Numbered from the stretch's first letter, positions 9,100-22,020 are shown. The stretch: 64,000 nucleotides of DNA from Shinella zoogloeoides (GCF_003574625.1 NZ_QNUJ01000005.1:369559-433558); one strand, 5' to 3'. Program-made: numbers and translations. Notes: generated from the letters alone by a model not told the origin.

Positions 9100-10212
9100 A
9101 TGAAGGGCAGCCTTGCCACATCCGCCGTCATCCACGCCGTGGTCCTCACCTGGGCGCTGGTTTCGCTCGGCAGTCCCGAGAGCTTCGACGTCGCCGATGT
9201 CGAAGCCCTGCCGGTCGATATCGTGTCGATCGAGGAGCTGACGCAGATTCAGCAGGGCGACAAGAAAGCCGAAATGAAGGAAAAGGCCGCCCCCGTTCCG
9301 ACCAAGAAGCAGACGCCGGTCGAGAATGCGGAAAATGTCGGCGACAACGAGATCGACCTGAAGAACCTGCCGACGCCGGAAGAAAAGCCGCGCGACATCG
9401 AGACCGCCGCCTCGCCGGAAAAGGCCGAGAAGGTCGTCCAGACGCCGGACAGCAAGCCCGTCGAGGAGGCAAAGCCGGTCGAAAAGGCGAGCGAGCCCTC
9501 GACCGAGGTCGCCGCCCTTCCCGAGGCCAAGCAGGAGGTCAAGCCCGACCCGAAGCCCGAGGCGAAGCCGGCTGAAGACAAGCCGGCCGAGGACCCGGAA
9601 GCCGAGGCGCTGCCGGACAAGGTGCCGCTGCCCGAGATGAAGCCGAAGGTCGAGACGGCCAAGGCCGAGCCGGAGAAGAAGCCGGAAGAGAAGAAGACCG
9701 AGACGGCGAAGGCCCAGACGGCCAAGACGCCCGACCGCAAGAAGGACGAGAAGAAGAAGCAGGAGAAGGCGAGCTCGCTGAACGACAGCGACTTCAACGC
9801 CGACGAGATCGCCGCGCTTCTCAACAAGGAAAAGGCGGCCGGCGGCGGCGCCAAGCGCTCGCAGGAACAGGCGGCGCTCGGTGGCAAGAAGACGACGACC
9901 GGCACCAAGCTTTCGATGAGCGAGATGGACGCGCTGCGCGGCCAGATCCAGAACAACTGGTCGATCATCCCCGGCCTTTCGGATGCCGCCGACGTGCGCA
10001 TCAAGGTCACGATGCAGCTCGACCAGAACGGCGACATCATCGGCGAGCCGGAAGTCGTGGCGACCGGCGGCTCGGAAGCTGCCCGCCGAGCGCTTGCCGG
10101 CGGTGCGCGCCGCGCCATCATGAAATCGCGGCCCTTCAAGGGGCTGCCCCCGGAAAAATACGATGCCTGGAGCGAAGTCGTCGTGAACTTCGATCCGAGC
10201 GAAATGATGTAG
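9100..10212 (+). CDS. tolA: TolA-like periplasm-spanning protein
   Basis: 370 residues. One N-terminal membrane anchor (about residues 5-22, [19 protein letters not shown]), then roughly 200 residues rich in Lys, Glu, Pro and Ala that span the periplasm, and a C-terminal TolA/TonB-like domain (about 270-370) with [25 protein letters not shown]. TolA links the TolQR motor to Pal and TolB. The linker composition varies quickly between species, so identity rests on the anchor, the C domain and the operon position. Confidence 0.92.
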   Translation: MKGSLATSAVIHAVVLTWALVSLGSPESFDVADVEALPVDIVSIEELTQIQQGDKKAEMKEKAAPVPTKKQTPVENAENVGDNEIDLKNLPTPEEKPRDIETAASPEKAEKVVQTPDSKPVEEAKPVEKASEPSTEVAALPEAKQEVKPDPKPEAKPAEDKPAEDPEAEALPDKVPLPEMKPKVETAKAEPEKKPEEKKTETAKAQTAKTPDRKKDEKKKQEKASSLNDSDFNADEIAALLNKEKAAGGGAKRSQEQAALGGKKTTTGTKLSMSEMDALRGQIQNNWSIIPGLSDAADVRIKVTMQLDQNGDIIGEPEVVATGGSEAARRALAGGARRAIMKSRPFKGLPPEKYDAWSEVVVNFDPSEMM

Positions 10213-10233
10213 GAACTAGGAAGGCCTAGATAG

Positions 10234-11538
10234 ATGTACAGACGCAATCTTCTTCGTTTGCTGGTCGTGCTGACCGGCCTTGCGGTCTCTCTGCCGCAGG
10301 CCTTTGCGAAGGTCGAAATCAACATCAACAAGGGCAATGTCGAGCCGCTGCCGATCGCCGTGACGGACTTCGTCGCCGGCGGCGACCTCGGCCAGCGCAT
10401 CACCGACGTCATCGCGGCCGACCTCAAGCGCTCCGGCCTTTTCGCGCCGGTCAACAAGCAGGCCTTCATCGAGAAGATCTCCAATCCGGACCAGCCGCCG
10501 CGCTTCGACGACTGGAAGGTCATCAACGCGCAGGCGCTCGTCACGGGCCGCGTGACGCAGGAGGGCGACGGGCGCCTGCGCGCCGAGTTCCGCCTCTGGG
10601 ACACCTTCGCGGGCCAGCAGCTCACCGGCCAGCAGTTCTACACGCAGCCGGAAAACTGGCGCCGCGTGGCGCATATCATCGCCGACGCGATCTATGAGCG
10701 CCTGACGGGCGAGAAGGGCTACTTCGACACCCGCATCGTCTATGTCGCCGAAAGCGGCCCGAAGACGGCCCGCAAGCGCCAGCTCGCCATCATGGACCAG
10801 GACGGCTTCAACGCCCGCGCGCTGACGAATTCCAACGAGCTGGTCCTGACGCCGCGCTTCTCGCCGAGCCGTCAGGAAATCACCTACATGTCCTTCGAGG
10901 GCAACCAGCCGCGCGTCTACCTGCTTCAGCTCGAGACGGGGCAGCGCGAGGTGGTCGGCAACTTCCCGGGCATGACCTTTGCGCCGCGCTTCTCGCCGGA
11001 TGGCCAGCGCGTCATCATGAGCCTGCAGCAGGAAGGCAACGCCAATATCTACACGATGGACCTGCGCTCGCGCACCACGACGCGGCTGACCTCTACCGCC
11101 GCGATCGACACCTCGCCCTCCTATTCGCCCGACGGCAGCCAGATCGTCTTCGAAAGCGACCGCGGCGGGCGGCCGCAGCTCTACGTGATGGGCGCCGACG
11201 GCTCAGGCCAGCGCCGCATCTCCTTCGGCGACGGTTCCTATTCCACGCCGGTCTGGTCCCCGCGCGGCGACCTCATCGCCTTCACCAAGCAGTCGGGCGG
11301 CAAGTTCTCCATCGGCGTGATGAAGACGGACGGTTCGGGCGAGCGCATCCTGACCTCGGGCTTCCACAATGAAGGCCCGACCTGGGCGCCGAACGGCCGC
11401 GTGCTGATGTTCTTCCGCCAGTCGGCCGGCGCGGGCGGCCCGCAGATCTACTCGATCGATCTGACGGGCTACAACGAGCAGCTCATCCAGACGAAGGGCT
11501 TCGCTTCCGACCCGGCCTGGTCGCCGCTGCTCGAATAG
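10234..11538 (+). CDS. tolB: Tol-Pal periplasmic beta-propeller TolB
   Basis: 434 residues with a signal peptide ([20 protein letters not shown] to QAFAK). The N-terminal domain (about 25-165) is followed by a six-bladed WD40-like propeller, seen as repeated blocks such as [55 protein letters not shown] and [17 protein letters not shown]. TolB binds Pal and competes with peptidoglycan. It starts 21 bases after tolA. Confidence 0.97.
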   Translation: MYRRNLLRLLVVLTGLAVSLPQAFAKVEININKGNVEPLPIAVTDFVAGGDLGQRITDVIAADLKRSGLFAPVNKQAFIEKISNPDQPPRFDDWKVINAQALVTGRVTQEGDGRLRAEFRLWDTFAGQQLTGQQFYTQPENWRRVAHIIADAIYERLTGEKGYFDTRIVYVAESGPKTARKRQLAIMDQDGFNARALTNSNELVLTPRFSPSRQEITYMSFEGNQPRVYLLQLETGQREVVGNFPGMTFAPRFSPDGQRVIMSLQQEGNANIYTMDLRSRTTTRLTSTAAIDTSPSYSPDGSQIVFESDRGGRPQLYVMGADGSGQRRISFGDGSYSTPVWSPRGDLIAFTKQSGGKFSIGVMKTDGSGERILTSGFHNEGPTWAPNGRVLMFFRQSAGAGGPQIYSIDLTGYNEQLIQTKGFASDPAWSPLLE

Positions 11539-11847
11539 TCTTCGGAGCATCACAATTCGAAGCGGGTCTGCCGCGTTCTTGCCGCAAAGTCCTGTAAATC
11601 AGGCCACACGGCGAGAGGCGGCAGGCCCGCTTCCGTTTCTGCATGTCGCGCGGACATGTGCTCTGGTTTCGCGCTCCGACATGCAAGGCATGATGAAATG
11701 CGAGGGGCCGGGGACGGTCTTACAAGCAATCGTTAACCATAACCGTTGAAGGCGGATTAACCGCTCCGGGTTACAGTCTGGCAACCCTGATTGAAACCTG
11801 ACGCTTCAACGAACTTGACGCAAGAACTGATGCAAGGAGACCGGCTC
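11539..11847. other. Intergenic region tolB-pal
   Basis: 309 bases without a gene. An inverted repeat CATGTC/GACATG (11642-11647 and 11653-11658) and TTAACC motifs near 11734 and 11757 are present, none at CtrA spacing. A promoter for pal is likely here because the gap is far longer than others in the tol cluster. No consensus pair stands out. Confidence 0.45.
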
Positions 11848-12384
11848 ATGAGCCGCATTCATACTCCGGCCGCTGGCCGCATGCAGACCATCGCCCGCAA
11901 CCCGGTGATGATCGCGCTCGTCATGACGCTCGCCCTGGCGGGCTGCGCCTCCAAGAAGAACCTGCCGAACAGCGCCGGCGACCTCGGCCTCAACGGCGCC
12001 GGCGGCGCTGCCACGCCCGGCTCGCAGCAGGACTTCACGGTCAATGTCGGCGACCGCATCTTCTTCGACACCGACTCCACGTCGATCCGCGCAGACGCCG
12101 CCGCGACGCTCGATCGCCAGGCCCAGTGGCTGCAGCGCTACCCGAACTACGCGATCACGGTCGAAGGCCATGCCGACGAACGCGGCACGCGCGAATACAA
12201 CCTGGCGCTCGGCGCACGCCGCGCGGCTTCCACCCGCCAGTACCTCGCTTCGCGCGGTATCCCGGCAAACCGCATCAAGACGATCTCCTACGGCAAGGAA
12301 CGTCCGGTCGCCGTCTGCGACGACATTTCCTGCTGGTCGCAGAACCGTCGTGCCGTCACCGTTCTCGGCGGCGCGGGCATGTAA
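11848..12384 (+). CDS. pal: Peptidoglycan-associated lipoprotein Pal
   Basis: 178 residues. The start at 11848 is supported by a CAAGGAGA ribosome site nine bases upstream. After a signal sequence the lipobox LALAGC gives a lipidated cysteine. The OmpA-like domain (about 65-175) contains the peptidoglycan-binding signature YAITVEGHADERGTREYNLALGARRA. Pal sits in the outer membrane leaflet and anchors it to the wall. A strong terminator hairpin follows. Confidence 0.97.
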   Translation: MSRIHTPAAGRMQTIARNPVMIALVMTLALAGCASKKNLPNSAGDLGLNGAGGAATPGSQQDFTVNVGDRIFFDTDSTSIRADAAATLDRQAQWLQRYPNYAITVEGHADERGTREYNLALGARRAASTRQYLASRGIPANRIKTISYGKERPVAVCDDISCWSQNRRAVTVLGGAGM

Positions 12385-12407
12385 TTCCCCTTCCGGGAAC
12401 GCATGGA

Positions 12408-12438
12408 AAAGGCGGCCTTGCGGCCGCCTTTCTTTTTT
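12408..12438 (+). terminator. Intrinsic terminator after pal
   Basis: A perfect 10-base stem AAAGGCGGCC (12408-12417) with loop TTGC and GGCCGCCTTT (12422-12431) runs into CTTTTTT. It should separate pal from ybgF, giving ybgF its own promoter or limiting its level. Confidence 0.85.
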
Positions 12439-12535
12439 CAACACACTTTGGCCGAACTCCGTTGCTTTTTGAGAGTATTTGGAAAACTCTTCGGCAGCGC
12501 TTCGGCGCACAATCGGACCAACAGGACGAAGATAG

Positions 12536-13543
12536 ATGAAGAAACTTGTCGCGGCAGGCGTTCTCAGTCTCGCAGCGGTTGCAGGCACGGTCGGGCCGAT
12601 CAGCGCATCGCCGCTTTCGACTCTGGCGAACGGCTTCCTTTCCCACAAGAGCCAGGGAGCGGGCAACGGAAACGTGGTTCTCGCGCAGGCCATGGACCCG
12701 CGGGTCGGCCAGCTCGAGGAAGAGATCCGCAACCTCAACGGCCGCATCGAAGAGATGAGCTACCAGCTCCTGCAGATGCAGGAACAGATCCGCAAGGCGC
12801 AGGAAGACAACGAATATCGCTTCCAGGATCTGGAAAGCGGAAAGGGCAAGGCGGGCGGCAAGAGCGGCGCGCTCGACAAGCCGGTCAATGGCGGAACGCC
12901 CGACCAGCAGATCGCCTCGAACCGGGTACCGGCGGATGACACCGCCGGGGCCGCCACGCTCGGCCAGCAGGGCGGCGGTGGCGGCGGCGCGCAGCCGCAG
13001 GAACTCGGTTCCATCAAGTTCGACGAGAACGGCAACCCGATCGGCGCCGAGACCAATCCGGACCTGAACAACCAGAGCGCCTCCATCGGCAGCGACAACA
13101 CGGTGCCGGGCGCCGATACCGGCCTGCCGCAGGCCTCGCAATCCTCCACCGCCTCGCTCGACAACCCTGACGATCTCTACCAGGCCGCCTATGGCCATGT
13201 GCTTTCGGGCGACTACCAGGTCGCCGAGCGCGAGTTCCGCGACTATCTCGATGTCTTCCCGAAGAGCGAGAAGGCCGCCGACGCGAACTTCTGGCTGGGC
13301 GAGGCGCAGTATTCGCAGGGCAATTTCAACGAGGCCGCCAAGACCTTCCTCAACGCCCACCAGAACTTCTCCAAGTCCAAGAAGGCGCCGGAAATGCTGC
13401 TGAAGCTCGGCATGTCGCTCGCCGCCCTCGACAATCGCGAAACCGCTTGCGCGACGCTGCGCGAGGTGAACAAGCGCTACCCGAATGCCTCCAAGGCCGT
13501 GAAGAACAAGGTTTCTTCCGAACAGAGCCGCCTGTCCTGCTGA
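12536..13543 (+). CDS. ybgF: Tol-Pal coordinator YbgF/CpoB
   Basis: 335 residues, signal peptide at the N terminus (MKKLVAAGVLSLAAVAGTVG). A trimerising coiled coil (about 55-100, VGQLEEEIRNLNGRIEEMSY onward) is followed by a Gly/Gln-rich linker and C-terminal TPR repeats (about 215-335: DLYQAAYGHVLSGDYQVAER, SEKAADANFWLGEAQYSQGN, KAPEMLLKLGMSLAALDN). In E. coli CpoB couples Tol energy to peptidoglycan synthesis by PBP1B. The linker is long compared with enterobacterial CpoB. Confidence 0.93.
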   Translation: MKKLVAAGVLSLAAVAGTVGPISASPLSTLANGFLSHKSQGAGNGNVVLAQAMDPRVGQLEEEIRNLNGRIEEMSYQLLQMQEQIRKAQEDNEYRFQDLESGKGKAGGKSGALDKPVNGGTPDQQIASNRVPADDTAGAATLGQQGGGGGGAQPQELGSIKFDENGNPIGAETNPDLNNQSASIGSDNTVPGADTGLPQASQSSTASLDNPDDLYQAAYGHVLSGDYQVAEREFRDYLDVFPKSEKAADANFWLGEAQYSQGNFNEAAKTFLNAHQNFSKSKKAPEMLLKLGMSLAALDNRETACATLREVNKRYPNASKAVKNKVSSEQSRLSC

Positions 13544-13563
13544 TTGCGGACGGACGGAAGGTC

Positions 13564-14844
13564 GTGGCCCGCGCGGACAATCCCGTCGACGAGGCAGCCG
13601 GCCGCCTGCTGACAAGTTTCAAACGCCCCGCCCGCCTGATGATCGCCGTTTCCGGCGGCAGCGATTCGACAGGGCTTCTCGTGGCGCTCGCCACGCTCTG
13701 CGCCACCGGGCGCCATCCGCACATTACCCTTTCGGCCTGCACCGTCGATCATGGCCTTCGCGCCGGCTCGGACGACGAGGCCGCCGCCGTTGCAGCGCTT
13801 TGCGTGCGCCGCGGCATTCCCCATGTCATCCGGCGCTGGCAGGGCGCAAAGCCGCAGGCCGGCCTCCAGGCTGCCGCGCGCGCAAAACGCTACGAACTTC
13901 TTTGCGACGCGGCCGTGGAAATGCAGGCGGATGCCATCCTCTCCGCCCATACGCGCGACGACCAGGCCGAGACCGTCGCCATGCGCGCGGCACGGGCGGC
14001 GGACGGCATCGGGCTTTCCGGCATGGCGGATGCGGTTCTCCTCGACGGTGCGGTCTGGCTGCTGCGTCCCTTCCTCGGCATCGACCGGGAGACGATCCGC
14101 TCGTTTCTTCGTGAGAAGGGTGAAAGCTGGATCGACGACCCGAGCAATGCCAATCCCCGTTTCGAGCGGGTGCGCATCCGCACACGGGGCGATGCGGCGG
14201 CCCTACCGCCGACGCCGGGCGAGCGGCTTTTGCTCGCACAGCGCGCGGCAGGGTTCCTTTTCGGCAATGTGCGGGCGGAGCGGGGCCTTTTCGTGCTTGC
14301 GCCGGCCGCGGTCGAGACGGCGCTCGCCGATCCCGCCGGCTGGCGGGGCCTGCTGCTGCTGGCGGCGACCGCCGGCGGGCGGGTGCATGTGCTGGAAACC
14401 CGCTCGGCCGGCCGGCTGCGGACCTTCCTTGCCAGCGGCACACTGTCGCGGATGACGGCCGGGCGCGTCGTGTTCGACCGCCGCCGCGACGGGCTCTATC
14501 TCTACCGCGAGTGCAGGGAGATCGCTCCTCTCGTTCTGCCCGCCGGGGCGGCGGGCGTTTGGGACGGCCGGTTTCGCCTCGCCAACGGCACGCGGCGCAC
14601 GATCATCGTCTCGGCGGCCGGGCAGGTGGCGGTGGAAGGCCTTCAAGGCCCCGCTCTCAGGGCGCGCCATGCCGCGCCCTGCCTGAAATTCGAGGACGGC
14701 GCGCCCGTGGGTGCGGGCATGGTCGATATCGCGCCGGTGATCGCGCCCTATGCGCGATTCCTTCCCCGATTCGACCTGCCGGCCGCGCAGGCGCTCGCGC
14801 AGCTTGCCGGCTGCCCATCTTTTGCGTCTCCGCCGAACGAATGA
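13564..14844 (+). CDS. tilS: tRNA(Ile)-lysidine synthase TilS
   Basis: About 426 residues from the GTG at 13564, chosen because the product then begins ARADNPVDEAAGRLLTSFK like other rhizobial TilS; the only in-frame ATG is far inside ybgF. The PP-loop ATPase motif AVSGGSDSTGLL and the segment ILSAHTRDDQAETVAMRAAR identify the family. TilS changes C34 of tRNA-Ile(CAU) to lysidine so that it reads AUA. The C-terminal domain is more divergent. The start lies 20 bases after the ybgF stop. The start codon is the least certain point. Confidence 0.9.
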   Translation: MARADNPVDEAAGRLLTSFKRPARLMIAVSGGSDSTGLLVALATLCATGRHPHITLSACTVDHGLRAGSDDEAAAVAALCVRRGIPHVIRRWQGAKPQAGLQAAARAKRYELLCDAAVEMQADAILSAHTRDDQAETVAMRAARAADGIGLSGMADAVLLDGAVWLLRPFLGIDRETIRSFLREKGESWIDDPSNANPRFERVRIRTRGDAAALPPTPGERLLLAQRAAGFLFGNVRAERGLFVLAPAAVETALADPAGWRGLLLLAATAGGRVHVLETRSAGRLRTFLASGTLSRMTAGRVVFDRRRDGLYLYRECREIAPLVLPAGAAGVWDGRFRLANGTRRTIIVSAAGQVAVEGLQGPALRARHAAPCLKFEDGAPVGAGMVDIAPVIAPYARFLPRFDLPAAQALAQLAGCPSFASPPNE

Positions 14845-15055
14845 GGGCGCAGGCTGAAGCGTTGTGGTAGCATGACGTCAAGTGCCGGCATCGGGATGGT
14901 CCGCAAGGGGCCGTTCGGCCCGGCCTGTTGACGATAGTTTGAGAAAAGCCCCCGGGGCCGAGCGCTTTGCCTTGGCAAGGCCGCAAGGCGACCCTATGTT
15001 AGGCGGGAAAGAAGCGGTCAGGAGCCCTTGGCCGAGAAAGTGCCCGGAAAGCTCG

Positions 15056-16978
<1,923 letters not shown>

Positions 16979-16997
16979 TCGCCGCGACAGGAAACAT

Positions 16998-17031
16998 GAA
17001 AACGGCCGGGAAATCTTTCCCGGCCGTTTTC
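16998..17031 (+). terminator. Intrinsic terminator after ftsH
   Basis: A perfect 16-base stem (16998-17013 with 17016-17031) around a two-base centre, GAAAACGGCCGGGAAA against its complement, with a T-rich right arm and TTTCGG after it. Confidence 0.85.
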
Positions 17032-17258
17032 TTTCGGTAACGCAGTGTAATGAATTCTGATTCCGGGACGGGTGTTCTTTGCCCGGTTTTGTGGCAAAGA
17101 AGCGCAAAAGCTGCGCGTCTTAAGCTTAAGGTTACCCGAGGGGGCTAGTATGCTCGCCTCGTTGGTGCCTCACGGAAGGCACCTTGGACGCGGCAGATGG
17201 GGCGCGTATCGCGTCGGCACGGCGGCATGCCGCCCGGCCGGCGAATTCAGGAGCGAAC

Positions 17259-18611
17259 ATGAAACGTCGTTACTTCGGCACGGATGGCATCCGGGGTCAA
17301 TCCAACACCTTCCCGATGACGCCGGACCTTGCCATGCGGGTCGGTATCGCCGTCGGCACGATCTTCCGGCGCGGCGCGCATCGTCACCGCGTGGTGATCG
17401 GCAAGGACACGCGCCTTTCCGGCTACATGTTGGAAAACGCCATGGTGGCGGGCTTCACCGCGGCCGGCATCGACGCCTTCGTCCTCGGCCCGATCCCCAC
17501 GCCGGCCGTCGCCATGCTGACCCGGTCGCTGCGCGCCGATATCGGCGTGATGATCTCGGCCTCGCACAATCCCTTCTACGACAACGGCATCAAGCTCTTC
17601 GGCCCGGACGGCTACAAGCTCTCCGACGAGCTGGAGATGGAGATCGAGGACCTGCTCGAAAAGGACATGATGGCGCAGCTCGCCAAGTCCGCCGAGATCG
17701 GCCGGGCCAAGCGCATCGACGGCGTGCACGACCGTTATATCGAGCATGCCAAGCGCACGCTGCCGCGCGATGTCACGCTTCAGGGCCTGCGCGTCGCCAT
17801 CGACTGCGCCAACGGCGCGGCCTACCGCGTGGCGCCGGCCGCGCTTTGGGAGCTCGGCGCGGATGTCGTGACCATCGGCAACGAGCCGGACGGCCTCAAC
17901 ATCAACCTCGAATGCGGCTCGACGCATCCCGAGACGCTGCAGCGCAAGGTGCATGAGGTGCGTGCCGATATCGGCATCGCGCTCGACGGCGATGCCGACC
18001 GCGTGCAGATCGTCGACGAGAACGGCAAGATCATCGACGGCGACCAGCTGATGGCGGTCATCGCCGAAAGCTGGGCGGAGGACGGCATGCTGCGCGGCGG
18101 CGGCATCGTCGCGACCGTCATGTCCAATCTCGGTCTCGAACGCTTCCTTACGGACAAGGGCCTTGGCCTCCAGCGCACCAAGGTCGGCGACCGCTATGTC
18201 GTCGAGCACATGCGCCAGCACGACTATAATGTCGGCGGCGAGCAGTCCGGCCATATCGTTCTGTCCGATTTCGGCACGACCGGCGACGGCCTCGTGGCGG
18301 CACTGCAGATCCTTGCCTGCGTCAAGCGCAGCGGCAGGACGGTAAGCGAGGTCTGCAACCGTTTCGAGCCGGTGCCGCAGGTGCTGAAGAATGTCCGCGT
18401 CCAGGCCGGCCAGCCGCTGGAGGATGCGACGGTCCGCCAGGCCATCGCGGATGCGGAAAGCCAGCTCGCCAGGAACGGCCGCCTGCTGATCCGCCCCTCC
18501 GGCACGGAGCCGCTGATCCGCGTGATGGCGGAAGGCGACGACCGCGCCCAGGTGGAGCGCATCGTGGACGAACTGGTCGGCGTCATCGGCGCGGTGCGCA
18601 GCGCCGCCTGA
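17259..18611 (+). CDS. glmM: Phosphoglucosamine mutase GlmM
   Basis: 450 residues starting [16 protein letters not shown], preceded by CAGGAGCG. It converts glucosamine-6-phosphate to glucosamine-1-phosphate for peptidoglycan and LPS precursors. The phosphoserine loop [12 protein letters not shown], the metal loop [10 protein letters not shown], the sugar-binding GGEQSGH and the phosphate-binding [11 protein letters not shown] are all intact. The ftsH-glmM order is common in proteobacteria. A terminator follows. Confidence 0.97.
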   Translation: MKRRYFGTDGIRGQSNTFPMTPDLAMRVGIAVGTIFRRGAHRHRVVIGKDTRLSGYMLENAMVAGFTAAGIDAFVLGPIPTPAVAMLTRSLRADIGVMISASHNPFYDNGIKLFGPDGYKLSDELEMEIEDLLEKDMMAQLAKSAEIGRAKRIDGVHDRYIEHAKRTLPRDVTLQGLRVAIDCANGAAYRVAPAALWELGADVVTIGNEPDGLNINLECGSTHPETLQRKVHEVRADIGIALDGDADRVQIVDENGKIIDGDQLMAVIAESWAEDGMLRGGGIVATVMSNLGLERFLTDKGLGLQRTKVGDRYVVEHMRQHDYNVGGEQSGHIVLSDFGTTGDGLVAALQILACVKRSGRTVSEVCNRFEPVPQVLKNVRVQAGQPLEDATVRQAIADAESQLARNGRLLIRPSGTEPLIRVMAEGDDRAQVERIVDELVGVIGAVRSAA

Positions 18612-18632
18612 ACGGATCAACCGCTATTTTTG

Positions 18633-18660
18633 AAGGCCGGGGCTTCGCTCCGGCCTTTTC
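18633..18660 (+). terminator. Intrinsic terminator after glmM
   Basis: AAGGCCGG (18633-18640) pairs with CCGGCCTT (18650-18657) around GGCTTCGCT, followed by a short T-run (TTTTCTATT). Confidence 0.8.
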
Positions 18661-18747
18661 TATTGGCTGCAAGTCGAAGCGTACTCTTTACTTAAAGATT
18701 TTCCGAATTTGTGAATGGTTGTTAACGGATAGAGTAAACTTTTGTAG

Positions 18748-18762
18748 TTAATCGGGCCTTAA
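18748..18762. promoter_or_regulatory. CtrA-type binding site upstream of the first outer-membrane barrel gene
   Basis: TTAA (18748-18751), seven bases, TTAA (18759-18762) followed by CC is an exact fit to the CtrA consensus TTAA-N7-TTAA(C). It sits about 90 bases before the barrel gene, in an A/T-rich 240-base gap. CtrA itself is encoded in this window. The binding is predicted only. Confidence 0.55.
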
Positions 18763-18851
18763 CCTTTCTTCGCCATTATCCATAGCCGATCGAGGGACTT
18801 GGAAAGCCGGCTTGCCGGGCGTGCCAAGCACAAGCCTATTGGAGCAAGGCC

Positions 18852-19673
18852 ATGAGGAAAGTTTTGAGTGGCATCGTCGCCGTCCTGCTGACAGGCACGT
18901 CGGGTTACGCGGCCGATCTGTATGAGCCGCAGGTCATCGAGGCCCCGGTGCAGGAGACCGCCATTGTCGAGACCAGCGGCTGGTATCTGCGCGGCGATGC
19001 GGGCTGGTCGTACAACAAGATGCGCGGTGCGCATTATTTCCAGGGATCGAATGACACCGACGCGGATTTTGACTATACGCGGCTGAAAAGTGGCTTTGTC
19101 ATCGGCGGCGGTGTCGGTTACCAGATCAACGACCACTTCCGCACCGACGTGACGCTCGACTATATGTTCAAGTCAAACTTCCGGGGCGGCACGACCGGCC
19201 TGTGCGGCGTGACGCCTTGCCAATCGACCGATCGTTCGGGAATGTCCGCTCTCAGCCTGCTCGCCAACGCCTATGTCGACATCGGCCACTATGGTGTCTT
19301 CACGCCTTACGTCGGCGGCGGTATCGGCGGCTCCTATGTGAAGTGGAATAAGCTGGACAACACCATCTGCAATGGTGGTACGTGTACGACTACTGAACAC
19401 GGCGGCAAGAAGAGCTGGCGCTTTACCTACGCGCTCATGGCCGGTGCTTCGATCGATCTGACCTGTAACCTCAAGGCCGATGTCGGCTATCGCTTCCGCC
19501 ACATCACCAAGGGCGCGATGTTCGGCTTCAAGAACAACGGCGGTCCGGGCTACGACAAGGGCTTCTACAGCCATGAGGCCCGCGCCGGTCTTCGCTACTC
19601 CTTCAACGGCTGCGAAACGGCGACCTATATCCCGCCGGCCGATATTCCGATCGAGCAGCCTGTCTACAAGTAA
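18852..19673 (+). CDS. Outer-membrane beta-barrel protein (Omp25/Omp31/RopB-like), copy 1
   Basis: 273 residues. Signal peptide MRKVLSGIVAVLLTGTSGYA followed by a short linker and an eight-stranded barrel with alternating strands, for instance GWYLRGDAGWSYNKM, SGFVIGGGVGYQINDHFRTD and a terminal segment HEARAGLRYSFNGCE. It contains four to six cysteines in loops (CGVTPC, CNGGTC, TCNL), possibly disulfide-bonded, and does not end in the usual aromatic residue because a 20-residue tail follows the last strand. Related proteins are abundant rhizobial and Brucella porin-like envelope proteins. A similar gene follows. Confidence 0.85.
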   Translation: MRKVLSGIVAVLLTGTSGYAADLYEPQVIEAPVQETAIVETSGWYLRGDAGWSYNKMRGAHYFQGSNDTDADFDYTRLKSGFVIGGGVGYQINDHFRTDVTLDYMFKSNFRGGTTGLCGVTPCQSTDRSGMSALSLLANAYVDIGHYGVFTPYVGGGIGGSYVKWNKLDNTICNGGTCTTTEHGGKKSWRFTYALMAGASIDLTCNLKADVGYRFRHITKGAMFGFKNNGGPGYDKGFYSHEARAGLRYSFNGCETATYIPPADIPIEQPVYK

Positions 19674-19698
19674 GCCGCCTTGCCGGATGAATTTTCAG

Positions 19699-19722
19699 GG
19701 CCGCCCTTCGGGGCGGCCTTTT
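19699..19722 (+). terminator. Intrinsic terminator after barrel gene copy 1
   Basis: GGCCGCCC (19699-19706), loop TTCG, GGGCGGCC (19711-19718), then TTTT. The UUCG tetraloop makes this a very stable hairpin. Confidence 0.88.
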
Positions 19723-19858
19723 GCATTCCGGCGCGGCGGGGAGGGGCTTAACGGTTTCTTCATTCCTTAAGAAATATGGTTAACCAACGGTGTATGGCGG
19801 CGTGTGGCGGCCGGCACCGGGTCACTGCCGGGCTATCCGGTCTTCAGGGAATCGAGAC

Positions 19859-20587
19859 ATGTTCCGCCGCTTCGCATCGTTTGGCATGGCCGCCGTCGCA
19901 GCTTTCATCGCGACAAGCGCCGTTGCCGGCGACATCGAGATCATCGACGCGCCGGAAATCGACGTGTCGAAAAGTGCCAGTGCGCAAGGCTGGTACATTC
20001 GCGGCGATCTCGGCTATTCCGGCTGGATCAAGGGCGACCGGCCCCGCCTGACGGACGCGGGCGGCACGCGGGATTTCGATACGGCGCGCTTCTCCCGGCC
20101 GCTCTCCTACGGCGTCGGCATCGGCTACCAGTTCAGCGACCTGCTGCGCGGCGATGTGACCGCCGATTTTTCCAAGGACGATTTCAAGGGCAGCGCCGCC
20201 TGCGCCGGCGGTCCCTGCGCCTTCAAGGCGGATTATTCCGCTGCCGGCCTGATGGCGAACGGCTATATCGACCTCGGCACGCTCGCCGGCTTCACGCCTT
20301 ATCTCGGGGCGGGGCTCGGCGCGACCTGGCTCGACTGGCGGAACCCTGCCTGCTCGGGCGCGGGTTGCCCCGGCGTGGAAGGGCGGGATGGCCTGCGCTT
20401 CACCTATGCGCTGATGGCCGGCGCCTCCGTGGATCTCACCTCCCGCGTCAAGCTCGACTTCGGCTATCGCTTTTCCGGCATGGGCGGCGGCAAGGCCTTC
20501 CGCTCCGCCGCAGGTGACGTGGATATCCGCGACCACGGCCTGCACAAGCACGAATTCCGTGTGGGGCTGCGCGTTCCTCTCTGGTAA
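19859..20587 (+). CDS. Outer-membrane beta-barrel protein, copy 2
   Basis: 242 residues starting MFRRFASFGMAAVAAFIATS, a clear signal peptide; longer starts were rejected for lacking one. The mature protein repeats the copy-1 pattern: GWYIRGDLGYSGWIKGD, YGVGIGYQFSDLLRGDVTAD, LMANGYIDLG, FTYALMAGASVDLTSRVKLDFGYRF and a last strand HEFRVGLRVPLW that ends in Trp as expected for BamA recognition. The two genes are diverged paralogs separated by a terminator, so they are transcribed separately. Confidence 0.85.
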   Translation: MFRRFASFGMAAVAAFIATSAVAGDIEIIDAPEIDVSKSASAQGWYIRGDLGYSGWIKGDRPRLTDAGGTRDFDTARFSRPLSYGVGIGYQFSDLLRGDVTADFSKDDFKGSAACAGGPCAFKADYSAAGLMANGYIDLGTLAGFTPYLGAGLGATWLDWRNPACSGAGCPGVEGRDGLRFTYALMAGASVDLTSRVKLDFGYRFSGMGGGKAFRSAAGDVDIRDHGLHKHEFRVGLRVPLW

Positions 20588-20677
20588 GACATCGTCCAGC
20601 AGTTTTCGCGGCGCATCGGGAAACTGGCGCGCCGTTTCCATTGCGCCCTATTATTTTTCGATCGCGACATATTCCGC

Positions 20678-20706
20678 TTGACTTGAAAACGGCTCTCCCA
20701 TATCCA
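20678..20706 (+). promoter_or_regulatory. Predicted promoter of serC-serA
   Basis: TTGACT (20678-20683), a 17-base spacer, then TATCCA (20701-20706). Transcription would begin near 20713, just ahead of the two leader hairpins. Confidence 0.5.
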
Positions 20707-20715
20707 CGGCGGCGG

Positions 20716-20762
20716 GACACTCCTCCCCAACGAGGAGCTATCTATCTGGAAGGATAGCGATC
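20716..20762 (+). ncRNA. serC leader RNA (cis-regulatory, RBS-sequestering hairpin)
   Basis: Two hairpins precede the serC ATG at 20763. The first pairs CTCCTC (20720-20725) with GAGGAG (20732-20737). The second pairs GCTATC (20737-20742) with GATAGC (20753-20758) and holds the ribosome site GGAAGG (20748-20753) in its loop and right arm. This matches the serC leader described for alphaproteobacterial serC-serA operons, whose final stem overlaps the ribosome site. The ligand or signal is not known to me. The family assignment is from memory; the structure is read from the sequence. Confidence 0.65.
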
Positions 20763-21944
<1,182 letters not shown>

Positions 21945-22020
21945 TTTCGCGACCGGCTTCGTCCTTCGGGCGGAGCCACCCTTTATCTCATCTTTCAAGA
22001 CCGATTTAAGGAGGCCTATC

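Noticed and set aside
18852..20587. Recent tandem duplication of the two outer-membrane barrel genes
   Set aside because: The proteins share the fold and strand wording but differ at most positions and in length, so any duplication is old.
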